Positions 54,864 through 64,000 of a stretch of 64,000 nt of DNA are shown piece after piece. The notes below the pieces were generated by a model. It did not search any database. It saw nothing but the letters and a program-made list of their open reading frames with translations, and was not told the origin of the DNA. Origin of the DNA: Niallia alba (GTDB lineage: Bacteria; Bacillota; Bacilli; Bacillales; Cytobacillaceae); contig NZ_JABBPK010000001.1 of assembly GCF_012933555.1 (NCBI RefSeq), positions 3,388,001 to 3,452,000 of the forward strand, written 5' to 3'. Both the position numbers and the translations under genes were made by a program. Each line of letters begins with the position of its first letter. Within the stretch, counting starts at the first letter, position 1.

Positions 54864-54958
54864 GCAGCCTGAATAAACATTGCTTCCGACGGGGCTACGT
54901 TTTTCGCCTCCTTAGGCATCGCTAATCCCCGCCATAAGTCTACATGTATTTAGGCTGC
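54864..54958 (+). repeat. R1 core, copy f, between yrvJ and dtd
   Basis: Arms GCAGCCTGAATAAACAT and ATGTATTTAGGCTGC enclose a diverged core (TTCCGACGGGGCTACG ... CGCTAATCCCCGCC). Flanking R1 outer sequence is reduced to TCCATATTTCTAATCAGTTC on the right. It lies just before the shared terminator of two convergent genes. Confidence 0.7.
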
Positions 54959-54983
54959 TCCATATTTCTAATCAGTTCTAAAC

Positions 54984-55028
54984 AAAAAAGTTCTTTCACA
55001 GAATATTATCTGTTGAAAGAACTTTTTT
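54984..55028. terminator. bidirectional terminator between yrvJ and dtd
   Basis: AAAAAAGTTCTTTCA and its reverse complement form 15-base arms around a 15-base loop, with A/T tracts giving terminator geometry for yrvJ (plus) and for relA-dtd (minus). Confidence 0.88.
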
Positions 55029-55053
55029 ATGATTTTTTATCTTTAAGCTTATT

Positions 55054-55494
55054 TTATTTGCTATCTAGAATAAGAGTTACTGGTCCATCGTTAATTAAAT
55101 GGACATCCATCATGGCACCAAAGATGCCCGTTTCAACCGTTAAGCCTTGATCACGTAAAAGAATATTAAATTGATCATATAGTTCTTTTGCCTGATCTGG
55201 TTTTGCTGCATTCATAAAGTTTGGTCTTCTTCCTTTACGGGTATCTCCGTAAAGGGTAAACTGAGAAATCGAAAGAATTGCTCCTCCACTATCCAAAATG
55301 CTTTGATTCATCTTCCCATTCTCATCTTCAAACACGCGAAGGTGAGCAATTTTTTCTGCAAGGTATTTGACATCCTCTAGCTCGTCACTATGGGTAATGC
55401 CTACTAGGAGAACAAAACCTTTCTCAATCGACCCCACTGCTTTTCCGTCCACTTCTACTTTTGCTTCTTTTGATCTTTGTAATACGACACGCAC
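55054..55494 (-). CDS. dtd: D-aminoacyl-tRNA deacylase
   Basis: The 146-residue protein has the Dtd hallmarks: [18 protein letters not shown], the catalytic loop [19 protein letters not shown] (SQFTL) and the C-terminal cross-subunit [26 protein letters not shown] (a GxP-type region). It removes D-amino acids, and glycine from mischarged tRNA-Ala. It lies 11 bases after relA, the usual Bacillus pair. A functional link with the D-amino-acid racemase operon in this window is possible but not needed to explain it. Confidence 0.96.
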   Translation of the reverse strand: MRVVLQRSKEAKVEVDGKAVGSIEKGFVLLVGITHSDELEDVKYLAEKIAHLRVFEDENGKMNQSILDSGGAILSISQFTLYGDTRKGRRPNFMNAAKPDQAKELYDQFNILLRDQGLTVETGIFGAMMDVHLINDGPVTLILDSK

Positions 55495-55505
55495 ATTAAT
55501 ACTCC

Positions 55506-57701
55506 TTAGTTCATTATTCTTCGCACAGAATAGACATCTGGAATTTGCTTAATTCGATCTACAACTTTATGAAGGTGATTTACATTTAAAATCATAATAC
55601 TCATGTTAATTGTCGCGACTTTATTCCGATCAGACTTACCAGATACTGCTGAGATATTAGTTTTCGATTCATTTACTGCTTGTAGAACCTCATTTAATAA
55701 ACCTCTTCTGTCATAGCCACTTATTTCAATTTCAACATTATATTCTTTACGATTATTTAAATTCGTTTCCCATTCAACAGGAATTAGTCGAGCTTTTGCA
55801 TCGTCTGTATCAATATTAGTACAATCTGCACGATGGACAGAAACTCCTCTTCCTTTTGTGATAAATCCGACTATTTCATCACCTGGAACTGGATTACAAC
55901 AGCGGGATAAACGGATGAGTAAATTATCAATTCCAGTTACTCGAACACCTGAAGCACTTTTTTTATTATTAGGAAAGGATTTTAATTCAGCAACAGCATT
56001 TGTTATGGTAGATACTTGTTCTGCATCTCTTTTCTTACGCCATTTTTCTGTTAATCGATTTGCTACTTGAAGTGCAGTTATTCCATTATAACCAACAGCT
56101 GCATACATATCCTCTTCTGTCATAAAATTAAATTTCTCAATCACAGCCTTCACATTATCCGGAGTAAGAATTTCTTTGATATCAAATTCCATATTGCGAA
56201 TTTCTTTTTCAACTAATTCCTGGCCTTTTTCGATATTCTCTTCTCGGCGCTGCTTTTTGAAAAATTGTCTAATTTTATTTTTTGCTTGAGAGGTTTGTGC
56301 TATCTTTAACCAATCTTGACTTGGTCCGTAAGAATGTTTACTCGTATGAATTTCAATAATATCGCCTGTTTTTAATTTATAATCAAGGGTTACCATCTTG
56401 CCATTTACTTTAGCTCCAATGGTTTTATTCCCTATCTCTGAATGAACGCGGTAAGCAAAGTCAATTGGTACAGAGCCTGAAGGTAACTCAAACACATCTC
56501 CTTTTGGTGTAAAAACAAAAACCATATCGGAAAATAAATCAATTTTCAGACTTTCCATAAACTCTTCCGCATTGACGATATCATCTTGGAATTCAAGTAT
56601 TTCTCTAAACCAAGTTAATTTTTCTTCTAGTGAGGATCCTTCATTTACTGATTTCCCCTCTTTGTATGCCCAATGTGCTGCAATCCCATATTCAGCAATC
56701 CGATGCATGTCTTGGGTACGAATTTGCACTTCTAAAGGATCACCCTTCGGTCCAATTACAGTTGTGTGTAAAGATTGATACATATTAGCCTTTGGCATGG
56801 CAATATAATCTTTAAAGCGCCCTGGCATTGGCTTCCATCTAGTATGAATAATTCCTAATATCGCATAGCAATCTTTAATACTATTTACGACAATTCTTAC
56901 TGCTAGCAAATCGTATATCTCATTAAATTGTTTGTTCTGTAAAACCATTTTACGGTAAATGCTATAGATATGCTTCGGTCTTCCTGAAATATCTGCCTGT
57001 ATATTTACTTCTGCTGTTCCTTCACGAATTTCAGTAACTACCTCATCTAAGTATTGTTCTCTTTCTGCTCTTTTCTTCTTCATTAAGTTAACAATACGAT
57101 AATATTGCTGTGGATTCATATAGCGTAATGCTGTATCCTCTAGTTCCCATTTAATTGTGGAGATTCCAAGACGATGAGCTAGTGGGGCAAAAATTTCTAA
57201 TGTTTCATTAGAAATACGACGCTGTTTTTCTGCAGGTAAATGCTTCAATGTTCTCATGTTATGGAGCCTATCTGCAAGTTTAATTAAAATAACACGAATA
57301 TCTTGTGCCATTGCAACAAACATTTTGCGATGATTCTCTGCTTGCTGTTCTTCATGCGATTTATATTTAATTTTCCCGAGCTTCGTTACACCGTCAACGA
57401 GCATGGCCACTTCACTGTTAAATGCTTTACTTATATCTTCTAAAGTAATTTCCGTATCTTCAACAACGTCATGGAGAAAACCTGCTGCTACAGTTGCTGG
57501 ATCCATTTCTAAATCAGCCAAAATACCTGCTACTTGGATTGGATGAATAATATATGGTTCCCCAGATTTCCTATATTGTTCACGATGAGCCTCTCTTGCA
57601 TAGTCATAGGCTTTTTCAATAAAAGCTACGTGCTCTCCGTTTAAATATCCTCTAGTCTTATCGATGACTTGTTCGGCGGTTAATACTTGATCATTCGCCA
57701 T
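55506..57701 (-). CDS. relA: (p)ppGpp synthetase/hydrolase RelA (Rel)
   Basis: A 731-residue bifunctional Rel protein. The HD hydrolase domain (about 40-190) has [13 protein letters not shown] and [29 protein letters not shown]. The synthetase domain (about 225-340) has [11 protein letters not shown] and [22 protein letters not shown]. The TGS domain (about 395-455), helical and CC-type regions ([10 protein letters not shown]-like near 580) and an ACT domain at the C-terminus follow. It mediates the stringent response. The ATG at 57701 is chosen because GAAAGGTG precedes it; this matches B. subtilis RelA (MANxQVLTAEQ). Confidence 0.96.
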   Translation of the reverse strand: MANDQVLTAEQVIDKTRGYLNGEHVAFIEKAYDYAREAHREQYRKSGEPYIIHPIQVAGILADLEMDPATVAAGFLHDVVEDTEITLEDISKAFNSEVAMLVDGVTKLGKIKYKSHEEQQAENHRKMFVAMAQDIRVILIKLADRLHNMRTLKHLPAEKQRRISNETLEIFAPLAHRLGISTIKWELEDTALRYMNPQQYYRIVNLMKKKRAEREQYLDEVVTEIREGTAEVNIQADISGRPKHIYSIYRKMVLQNKQFNEIYDLLAVRIVVNSIKDCYAILGIIHTRWKPMPGRFKDYIAMPKANMYQSLHTTVIGPKGDPLEVQIRTQDMHRIAEYGIAAHWAYKEGKSVNEGSSLEEKLTWFREILEFQDDIVNAEEFMESLKIDLFSDMVFVFTPKGDVFELPSGSVPIDFAYRVHSEIGNKTIGAKVNGKMVTLDYKLKTGDIIEIHTSKHSYGPSQDWLKIAQTSQAKNKIRQFFKKQRREENIEKGQELVEKEIRNMEFDIKEILTPDNVKAVIEKFNFMTEEDMYAAVGYNGITALQVANRLTEKWRKKRDAEQVSTITNAVAELKSFPNNKKSASGVRVTGIDNLLIRLSRCCNPVPGDEIVGFITKGRGVSVHRADCTNIDTDDAKARLIPVEWETNLNNRKEYNVEIEISGYDRRGLLNEVLQAVNESKTNISAVSGKSDRNKVATINMSIMILNVNHLHKVVDRIKQIPDVYSVRRIMN

Positions 57702-57960
57702 GTAATCACCTTTCATATCACGATTATATTATTTAAATGTATCATATTTTAGACATTCTTTCTATCCTACTACTTTTATGCGAAATTACAAAAAAGAATA
57801 AAATTTATTTTAGAATGATTATTACTATTATCGAAAAAAAAACGAAGAATGTAAAGGGATTGGAAGGAAATTTTATGGAGAATCATAGAAAAATGTCGAA
57901 TAAAGGCGATTTTTATAAAAATTCCATGAATTTATTTCCTTATTTCCCATTTAAAATAAA

Positions 57961-57987
57961 AAAGAGCGCTCTTTATAAACGCTCTTT
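57961..57987. terminator. terminator hairpin, left copy of a 27-bp direct repeat
   Basis: AAAGAGCGCTC..TATAAACGCTCTTT forms a stem-loop preceded by an A run, so it can terminate minus-strand (apt) transcripts. It matches 57961-57987 against 58213-58239 at 25 of 27 positions; an R2 element lies between. Confidence 0.8.
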
Positions 57988-58212
57988 CAGACTGTAGACA
58001 AACCCCTAATTATTTAAAATAGAAGTTTGTATATAGCATATTTATTAGTCCCTTTGAAGAGGGATGTTACTTTCCGCTCCAGGGGTTCGCTTTCCGTGGG
58101 GCTCGCGCTGAGCCGCGGTCTGCCTTTGGCCTGCAGGGTCTCACCCCTTCCACTCCAAGCAACGCATAAAAATTCCATTTAACTTTTTAAAAATCTTTTT
58201 GTCTACATACTG
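57988..58212. repeat. R2 intergenic element, copy b, between two terminator copies
   Basis: A 225-bp element with ends CAGACTGTAGACAAACC and TTTGTCTACATACTG (clear inverted repeats). It has the inner hairpin TAGTCCCTTTGAAGAGGGA and the core GGGGTTCGCTTTCCGTGGGGC ... CAGGGTCTCACCCC. The tail CCACTCCAAGCAACGCAT is nearly identical to copy a. Together with the flanking terminators it accounts for the gene-free space between relA and apt; the remaining bases upstream of relA (57702-57960) are AT-rich and show no gene. Confidence 0.85.
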
Positions 58213-58239
58213 AAAGAGCGCTCATTATAAGCGCTCTTT
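58213..58239 (-). terminator. terminator hairpin, right copy of the 27-bp direct repeat (apt terminator)
   Basis: AAAGAGCGC and GCGCTCTTT pair perfectly around TCATTATAA. It lies 35 bases past the apt stop and would be the first terminator reached; the left copy lies beyond the R2 element. Confidence 0.8.
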
Positions 58240-58273
58240 GTTTAAAATTTTTCAAGCTGAAAAAATATATATA

Positions 58274-58786
58274 TTAATATTCCATTAATGTTAATATATC
58301 ATATCCATCTAAATTTTTACGTCCTTCAAGATAAGATAATTCAATTAAGAATGCGATACCTGCAACAACTCCACCAAGCTCTTCTACTAATTTAATTGTT
58401 GCCTCAATTGTGCCGCCAGTCGCTAATAAATCATCTGTAATTAACACACGTTGACCTGGTTTAATTGCATCCTTATGGATTGTTAATACGTCTTTTCCAT
58501 ACTCTAATCCATATTCTACTTTAATTGTTTCTCTAGGTAATTTCCCTTCTTTACGAACTGGAGCAAAACCTACTCCTAGAGAATAAGCAACAGGACAGCC
58601 AATGATAAAGCCTCTTGCTTCTGGTCCTACAACAAGATCAATTTCCTTTTCTTTTGCATACGCTACTATTTGATCTGTTGCATATCTATATGCTTCTCCA
58701 TTATCCATTAATGTTGTAATATCCTTGAATCTGATCCCTTCTTTTGGCCAATCTTCAACGATGGTAACATATTGTTTTAAATCCAT
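58274..58786 (-). CDS. apt: adenine phosphoribosyltransferase
   Basis: A 170-residue purine salvage enzyme making AMP from adenine and PRPP. Visible are the N-terminal [48 protein letters not shown] and the PRPP loop [17 protein letters not shown]. Length and motifs are standard. Its start overlaps the end of recJ by ten bases, indicating translational coupling. It is followed by the terminator duplication with R2. Confidence 0.96.
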   Translation of the reverse strand: MDLKQYVTIVEDWPKEGIRFKDITTLMDNGEAYRYATDQIVAYAKEKEIDLVVGPEARGFIIGCPVAYSLGVGFAPVRKEGKLPRETIKVEYGLEYGKDVLTIHKDAIKPGQRVLITDDLLATGGTIEATIKLVEELGGVVAGIAFLIELSYLEGRKNLDGYDILTLMEY

Positions 58787-61140
58787 TCTTTTACTGCCTC
58801 CTCATTATTAACGGATTTCTTTAGAATAAGATCAAACCAATTTTTAAGTTGCTCATAAGATGAATAAATCAATTCATTTTCTAGCTCAAATTGCGCCTGC
58901 TTTTGTTGAAAAGAGATAGACTCTGATAAATCTCTTTTCGGTACATTCTTATTCAATGAAATAAATCCATCCTTCATTGTAACAAAATTCAATTCAAAAA
59001 ACACCTTTGACATAAAATCTACCGTTTCTTTACTCCAACCTTTTCTTCTAGCTAGCTCTCCACCGAATTTTCCGAGGTGAAACGTCCCCTGTTTCGCTAA
59101 AAAGGCATAGAACCATTTAAAATGGTCTCGAGTTGGCATCGTACTAAAAAAGTCACTTTGTTGTTTATAAAAAACAGCATAGATTCTTTCAGGTTGATTG
59201 TTCGCTAACAACGTTTTTAACATATCTATATTTGGCGGATAATCTGCTAATACTATAGCATTATCGACTGACTCAAAAAAAGCTGCTTGTTCTATCGTTT
59301 CCATTACCTGATAGGAGACTTGTTGATTCATATCCTTTGGAACAGAGTCTTGATGGAAGAAAATCCAATGAGCATTTTCAGGTACTACATCATATAAATG
59401 ATTCATTTTCCTCAAACTTCGATAGTCAAATAGCTGCCAATGAGAAACCTCGATATCTTGAATAAAGATTTGTGTTTTTTTGCGATTATTCCATTCGTTT
59501 ATCGAAAGTTCTCCCAATACAGATACTTTTGCATTTGGAGCAATATGATCACATAAGTCACCAATTCCAAACCCTATACCATCCAAATCAAATTCATTTT
59601 GCTTTAATAAAATTTTTAAATGGTTTTGATTTGAACCTATTTTCCTCATGTTCTCTACTTCTAAATCACAGAATGTCAGCTTCGGTTTCGGATTATCAAC
59701 ACCAAACGGAGCCAACATTTGCATATCCTCTATTGACTGAATGGAAATGTCACTTATCGAAAAACTGCCATCCACCTTTGTTAATGGCACGAGATCTTCC
59801 TCCGTTAATTGATCAAAGGCTAATTTGTTTAAGTTATTTCTTAGCACATCTGCATCGTCTATTTTCAAGGACATTCCTGCTGCCATTGGATGGCCACCAA
59901 AATGGGGCAGAATATCTCTACAAGTCGATAAATTTTGATATAAATCAAATCCTTCAATACTACGAGCAGACCCTTTTGCTACACCCTTTTCATAATCAAA
60001 GCTTAATATAATCGTTGGACGGTAGAACTTCTCTACCAATCTTGAAGCAACAATTCCTACTACTCCTGGATTCCACCCTTCTTTCCCAACTATTAGAACG
60101 CGATTTTCAGCCAAGGGGTAGTTTTGTTCGACTTGTTCTATCGCTTCCTCTGTGATTTGATTTACAATGGCTTGTCTTTCCTTATTGGTTTCTTCCATTT
60201 CTAATGCAAGCTCTTTCGCAAGCTCTGGATCGTCAGTTGATAATAGCTCTACCGCAGGATCAGCACTTCCTAATCTTCCTATTGCATTAATTCGGGGGGC
60301 AAGCATAAATCCAATTGTTTCTTCGTTAATCGCATTTTTTTCTACATTCATTTGGCGGTATAATGCATTTAAACCGATATTATTTGTTTCTTGTAATGCT
60401 TTGATTCCTTTTTTCGCAAGAAGACGATTTTCCCCAGTCAAGGAGACAAGGTCAGCAATCGTTCCTATTGCTGCAAATGGCAATAAATGAAGAGGAACAC
60501 TACCATATAAAGCATGGGATAGCTTAAAAGCAACACCAACCCCTGCTAGATCGCGAAACGGATATTTACTACCTTCTATTTTTGGGTGAATAATCGCTAG
60601 TGCCTCTGGTAACACTGGACCAGGTTCATGATGATCGGTAATGATTAAATCTATGTCTAATTCCTTTGCCACTTGTGCTTCATGTACTGCAGCAATACCT
60701 GTATCAACAGTAATAATTAATTGAACCCCTATGCTTTTGGCATAACGAAAAGCACCTTCATTGGGGCCATACCCTTCGGTGAATCGGTTTGGAATATAAA
60801 ATTGCACATTCGCACCGAGATCTTCTAATGTTTTCATCATTACAGTCGTACTGGTTACTCCGTCGGCGTCATAATCTCCAAAAATTAAGATTGATTCATT
60901 ATTAGAAATTGCTTTCTTTATTCGTTCAACCGCTATATTCATTCCTAAAAGTAAAAACGGATCATGAAATTCATTATTATCATCAAATAAAAAAGCCTTT
61001 GCTTCTTCTGTAGTATAATAACCTCTTTTTATTAAAAGTGAGGCAACTAGTGGTGCTATTTTTAATTCTTCCGCTAATTCGGAAGCTTTTTCTTTATTGG
61101 GAGCTTCTTCTTTTATCCATCTTTTTTTAGAACGTAACAT
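58777..61140 (-). CDS. recJ: single-stranded-DNA-specific exonuclease RecJ
   Basis: A 787-residue DHH-family 5'-3' exonuclease. Motif I is [15 protein letters not shown] (about residue 80), DHH in [11 protein letters not shown], and the DHHA1 domain has [18 protein letters not shown] and [28 protein letters not shown]. An OB fold follows. The C-terminal region of about 220 residues ([15 protein letters not shown] onward) is the Bacillus-type extension that contacts SSB in related enzymes. It acts in recombination repair. SD GAGGTG. Confidence 0.95.
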   Translation of the reverse strand: MLRSKKRWIKEEAPNKEKASELAEELKIAPLVASLLIKRGYYTTEEAKAFLFDDNNEFHDPFLLLGMNIAVERIKKAISNNESILIFGDYDADGVTSTTVMMKTLEDLGANVQFYIPNRFTEGYGPNEGAFRYAKSIGVQLIITVDTGIAAVHEAQVAKELDIDLIITDHHEPGPVLPEALAIIHPKIEGSKYPFRDLAGVGVAFKLSHALYGSVPLHLLPFAAIGTIADLVSLTGENRLLAKKGIKALQETNNIGLNALYRQMNVEKNAINEETIGFMLAPRINAIGRLGSADPAVELLSTDDPELAKELALEMEETNKERQAIVNQITEEAIEQVEQNYPLAENRVLIVGKEGWNPGVVGIVASRLVEKFYRPTIILSFDYEKGVAKGSARSIEGFDLYQNLSTCRDILPHFGGHPMAAGMSLKIDDADVLRNNLNKLAFDQLTEEDLVPLTKVDGSFSISDISIQSIEDMQMLAPFGVDNPKPKLTFCDLEVENMRKIGSNQNHLKILLKQNEFDLDGIGFGIGDLCDHIAPNAKVSVLGELSINEWNNRKKTQIFIQDIEVSHWQLFDYRSLRKMNHLYDVVPENAHWIFFHQDSVPKDMNQQVSYQVMETIEQAAFFESVDNAIVLADYPPNIDMLKTLLANNQPERIYAVFYKQQSDFFSTMPTRDHFKWFYAFLAKQGTFHLGKFGGELARRKGWSKETVDFMSKVFFELNFVTMKDGFISLNKNVPKRDLSESISFQQKQAQFELENELIYSSYEQLKNWFDLILKKSVNNEEAVKEWI

Positions 61141-61160
61141 TCAATCACCTCAATTTAACT

Positions 61161-61189
61161 ATTATACAAGTTAAAAGAAGTCGTTTCAA
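61161..61189 (-). promoter_or_regulatory. sigma-A promoter of recJ-apt
   Basis: TTGAAA (61184-61189) and TATAAT (61161-61166), minus strand, are separated by 17 bases, about 20-45 bases upstream of the recJ ATG. The leader would be very short. Confidence 0.8.
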
Positions 61190-61267
61190 TGCAAGAAGAA
61201 TGGAAAAGATAGAGGTTTCCCTTTTTGTAAATACTTTAAAAGCATATAGAATTCTCATAAAGGGAAA

Positions 61268-61345
61268 TTTTCCATCAGTGGGGGTTTTCCTTCCTCCACC
61301 ACTGATGGTTAATTGAACCATTCGGACCTTCACGGACAGTAAGAG
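61268..61345 (-). repeat. R5 hairpin repeat, copy c, upstream of recJ
   Basis: TTTTCCATCAGTGGGGG and CCACCACTGATGG form a hairpin, followed by TTAATTGAACCATTCGGACC and TTCACGGACAGTAAGAG. It is the clearest R5 copy and lies about 80 bases upstream of the recJ promoter in the same orientation as the other two. Confidence 0.75.
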
Positions 61346-61385
61346 TGGACTAAATAAAGATGTATTACTAATCATTTTACACCTT

Positions 61386-61452
61386 AAAAAAATGCCTGCA
61401 CAGAAATTATTCGAAGGAATGAATCACAACAAACTATCTCCAAACAGGCATC
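61386..61452 (-). terminator. lapA terminator
   Basis: On the minus strand GATGCCTGTTTGG pairs at its end with CAGGCATTTTTTTA across a loop of about 45 bases. The T run and position (four bases past the lapA stop) support termination, although the loop is long. Confidence 0.7.
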
Positions 61453-61456
61453 TTTT

Positions 61457-61756
61457 TTATTTTGAATCTGTAAGAATCTTTGGATTTTCTTTTTTGCTAC
61501 CATTTTTTTGTTCTAATTCTCTTTTTTCTTTCTCCAATGTTTTAATCTTGCGCTGCAATGAATAGATGCGAATAATTCCTGCAGAGCCAATAATCAACCC
61601 ACCTAGTAGAACAGAAATTAGTATTACTAAAATAAGTGGCCATTGTCCTTCACCAAATAGATAATTAACAGACACTGGATCTACGTTAATAACTGCAAAT
61701 ACCGCTACAATTAAGGCGAAAATAATTCCTAAAAGCATACTCCATTGAAACTTCAT
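61457..61756 (-). CDS. lapA: LapA-domain membrane protein YrvD (DUF1049)
   Basis: A 99-residue protein with two membrane helices, SMLLGIIFALIVAVFAVINV (about 5-24) and WPLILVILISVLLGGLIIGS (about 39-58), joined by DPVSVNYLFGEGQ. A basic, coiled-coil-like tail (LQRKIKTLEKEKRELEQKNG) follows. This is the LapA (DUF1049) arrangement; E. coli LapA is linked to LPS assembly, but the role in Gram-positives is unknown. It lies between recJ and secDF as yrvD does in B. subtilis. SD GGGGGG. Confidence 0.88.
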   Translation of the reverse strand: MKFQWSMLLGIIFALIVAVFAVINVDPVSVNYLFGEGQWPLILVILISVLLGGLIIGSAGIIRIYSLQRKIKTLEKEKRELEQKNGSKKENPKILTDSK

Positions 61757-61969
61757 TTCTTTCCCCCCCTTTTTCTATACGTATTCATTATTCCCTAATT
61801 TCCACATTCTCACTAATATAAACAAGAAAAGCAAACACAAAGAACGTAGCTTTTTCGTGTTTCCTTACGTAAAAGAGGTAACCTGATATTTACTAGGCAG
61901 TAGGCTGCTTGTGCTAGAGGCTCCCTATTAATTTCAAATACTTATACTTTCTTCTTTTCAAAAAAAAAA

Positions 61970-62179
61970 GGCTGTTTTCGTAAAGTTTGTTGCGATTACC
62001 CGCAGCCGGAATATCACTTCATTTTCCGTGGAGCTAAGCTTAAGCCTCCTCAGATTCGCCTCCGGGGTCTCAGGCTGTTTCGCTAATCCCCGTGGCGTCC
62101 TCGTGTATTCCGGCTGCTCCGTTTTTCCAATTAATTCTTTTTTTCTATTGAAAAAACAACAATCCTTTTGAAAACAGCC
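61970..62179 (+). repeat. R1 intergenic element, copy g (best preserved ends)
   Basis: A 210-bp element from GGCTGTTTTCGTAAAG to CCTTTTGAAAACAGCC. TTTGTTG and CAACAA continue the inverted ends inward, and the inner arms GCAGCCGGAATATCAC and GTGTATTCCGGCTGC flank the core (TTTTCCGTGGAGC ... GCCTCCGGGGTCTCAGGCTG). It lies directly beyond the T tract of the secDF terminator. The rest of 61757-62233 shows no gene. Confidence 0.85.
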
Positions 62180-62180
62180 C

Positions 62181-62215
62181 AAAAAAACTGCCTCCTCTAC
62201 TAAAAGGAGACAGGC
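62181..62215 (-). terminator. secDF terminator
   Basis: On the minus strand GCCTGTCTCC pairs with GGAGGCAG around TTTTAGTAGA and is followed by seven T. It starts 19 bases past the secDF stop; the R1 element begins one base beyond the T tract. Confidence 0.85.
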
Positions 62216-62233
62216 TAAAACTAACTATTTATA

Positions 62234-64000
62234 TTATACTTGTGGTTCGTCAGAAATAGGACGTTTCTCTTTATAAGTAACTAAGACACCTTTTCTCTTT
62301 AATTCTTTCTTCTTCCATACATACCAAAGCTGGGATGCAATGAAGATAGAGGAATACGCTCCACCAATTAAACCGATAAGTAACGCTAATGAGAAGTTTG
62401 TAATTGCACTGCTACCAAATATTAATAGAGCAACAACACAAATTACAACTGTTACTACAGTATTTATTGAGCGTGCAAGAGTCTGTCTAATACTTGTATT
62501 GATAATATCTTTAATCTCTTGTGGTGTTTTTATACGCTTTTTCTTCGCTAGATTTTCTCTAATACGATCAAAAGTAACAATCGTATCATTAATCGAATAA
62601 CCTACTATCGTTAACACCGCTGCAATAAAGGTAATATCTACTTCTAATCGTGTGAGACTGAAAATTACTATAATAAAGAACGCATCATGAAGTAGCGCTA
62701 ACACTGCAGCAAGTCCCATATATAATTCAAAACGAATCGCTACATAAATAATAATCCCAATAGAAGCGAATATTATCGCATAAAATGCATTTTTAGCTAA
62801 TTCTTTACCAACAGTTGGTGATACACTGCTTACGCTCGGATCATGCCCATACGTATTTTTAAACTCTGATTTTATCGTATTAATTTTCTCTTGACTCAAA
62901 TCCCCTTTAATACGAATAGCGGCAATCTCTTGCTTTTCACCTGAAATAATAATATCATCCGCTTTTACATCCAGCTTGTCCAATTGGTCTTCAATTTCAG
63001 CAGTTGTTAATGCCTTATCTGCCATGACTTCTATGCGTGATCCACTTGCAAAATCAATTCCAAGGTTAAGCTTGAATATAAACATAATTACAATCCCTGC
63101 AGCAATTAAAATACCAGAAATTGCAAAAAACACATTTTTATATTTCACAAAATCAAGCCGGTCAAATTTAGTTGGCAATGTCAACGTATCATAATTCTCG
63201 CTAATATGTTTTACATCTTTTCGATTGACTCCAAACCACGTAATTTTTTTATCAAACAATTTACTTTTAACTAGTAAACCAAGTAATAATCTAGAACCAT
63301 AAACGGCAGTTATAAAACTAACTAATATACTGACAATTAAGAGGGTGGCAAATCCTTTTACGGAACTTGTACCATAAACAAACAATACAATGGAAGCTAT
63401 GATTGTAGTTAAGTTTGCATCAAGAATGGTTCCGATAGAATTTTTATTACCCGCCTGAAATGCAGCGCGTAGCGACTTTCCTACTCTCAATTCATCCTTT
63501 ATTCTTTCATAAGTAATGATATTAGCATCCACAGCCATCCCAACACCAAGAATAAGTGCTGCAATTCCTGGAAGGGTTAATACACCATTCATTAAATCAA
63601 GAACGAGCAGATTTAAATAAACATAAATAGACAATGTAATGACAGCTACTAATCCAGGCAAGCGGTAATAGAGGAGCATAAATAAAAATACTAGTCCCAC
63701 ACCAATTATACCAGCATATACAGTATCCTTTAATGCTTGATCCCCGAACTGGGCACCAACACTAGTTGAATATTCTTCAGTCAATTTAACCGGTAATGCA
63801 CCAGCATTTAATAATTCTGCTAACCTTGTCGCCTCATCAACTGTAAAATTACCAGTTATAGAAACAGTATCGGAGTTAATTACTTCACTTACCATTGGAG
63901 CTGATAAGAATTTTGGTTCTTCCTTCGTAGCTTCTGCACTGTAGGAATCTCCTTCTTCAAAATCTAGCCAAATTACCAATGGACTTCCTAAAACAGATTG
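62234..64000 (-). CDS. secDF: protein translocase subunit SecDF (C-terminal 588 residues)
   Basis: The frame is open to the window edge, so the N-terminus is missing. Visible are the end of the periplasmic SecD domain (EEGDSYSAEATKEEPKFLSA, then ATRLAELLNAGALPVKLTEEY), the SecD membrane half with GMAVDANIITYERIKDEL, then the SecF half: a helix, a second extracytoplasmic loop (INTIKSEFKNTYGHDPSVSS) and five helices with GYSINDTIVTFDRIRENLA. SecD and SecF are fused, as in B. subtilis. It uses the proton gradient to help protein export through SecYEG. Confidence 0.96.
   Translation of the reverse strand, partial: QSVLGSPLVIWLDFEEGDSYSAEATKEEPKFLSAPMVSEVINSDTVSITGNFTVDEATRLAELLNAGALPVKLTEEYSTSVGAQFGDQALKDTVYAGIIGVGLVFLFMLLYYRLPGLVAVITLSIYVYLNLLVLDLMNGVLTLPGIAALILGVGMAVDANIITYERIKDELRVGKSLRAAFQAGNKNSIGTILDANLTTIIASIVLFVYGTSSVKGFATLLIVSILVSFITAVYGSRLLLGLLVKSKLFDKKITWFGVNRKDVKHISENYDTLTLPTKFDRLDFVKYKNVFFAISGILIAAGIVIMFIFKLNLGIDFASGSRIEVMADKALTTAEIEDQLDKLDVKADDIIISGEKQEIAAIRIKGDLSQEKINTIKSEFKNTYGHDPSVSSVSPTVGKELAKNAFYAIIFASIGIIIYVAIRFELYMGLAAVLALLHDAFFIIVIFSLTRLEVDITFIAAVLTIVGYSINDTIVTFDRIRENLAKKKRIKTPQEIKDIINTSIRQTLARSINTVVTVVICVVALLIFGSSAITNFSLALLIGLIGGAYSSIFIASQLWYVWKKKELKRKGVLVTYKEKRPISDEPQV

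Noticed and set aside
59472-60011. 179-codon frame on the plus strand opposite recJ
   Set aside because: It lies wholly within recJ on the other strand, has no SD or family resemblance, and its composition follows recJ codon periodicity.

Overview
The window is chromosomal DNA of a low-GC Gram-positive member of the Bacillaceae. Gene order follows the Bacillus subtilis yrh/yrr/yrv block almost gene for gene, nearly all on the minus strand: mccA-mtnN-yrrT, yrzA, yrrS-pbpI, greA, udk-trhP2-trhP1-trmR, mltG, yrzB-ruvX-yrzL-alaS, yrrI, yrzQ, yrzR, recD2, yrrB, mnmA-iscS, cymR, rarA, tcdA, aspS-hisS, a small gene, the amidase yrvJ, dtd-relA, apt-recJ, lapA and secDF. The window opens inside mccA and closes inside secDF. 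SD sequences are strong, TTG and GTG starts are frequent, and T-box leaders precede alaS and hisS-aspS.

Three accessory blocks interrupt the conserved order. Between cymR and rarA lie (a) a YczE-like membrane protein gene beside cymR, (b) a three-gene operon (N-acylamino-acid racemase of the enolase superfamily, COG3375 GNAT transferase, M20 amidohydrolase) matching the known D- to L-amino-acid conversion pathway, and (c) a glycan operon (solute-binding lipoprotein, two ABC permeases, GH38 alpha-mannosidase, membrane-anchored AraC-type regulator). The regulator is broken by two related but different IS4-family elements. Removing both elements and one copy of each 9-bp duplication restores an uninterrupted 743-codon frame. 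Between rarA and tcdA lies (d) a ytr-like ABC operon with a GntR repressor and a 30-bp palindromic operator over its promoter. An ISLre2-family element (9-bp target duplication) sits between yrrT and yrzA.

The most unusual content is in the intergenic spaces, which carry at least five families of short non-coding repeats. R1 (about 200-210 bp, GGCTGTTTTC ends) abuts the stop codons of mtnN, greA and cymR. R2 (214 and 225 bp, CAG..TGTAGACAAA-like ends) occurs twice, each copy flanked by a duplicated complete transcription-terminator hairpin. R3 (about 275 bp) is nested inside an R1 copy. R4 ends in TTATGTCCCAG and supplies a terminator to the genes beside it. R5 is a CCATCAGTGG hairpin found three times in one orientation upstream of minus-strand genes. 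R1, R2 and R3 have different ends but share a core (CGCTTTCCGTGGGGC ... GGGGTCTC), and R1 stems show compensatory changes. These look like small non-autonomous mobile or structured-RNA elements that target gene ends and terminators, and they are the best candidates here for something not yet described.

No tRNA, rRNA, CRISPR array, prophage or replication origin was seen. All identifications come from reading motifs and synteny; no database search was run.
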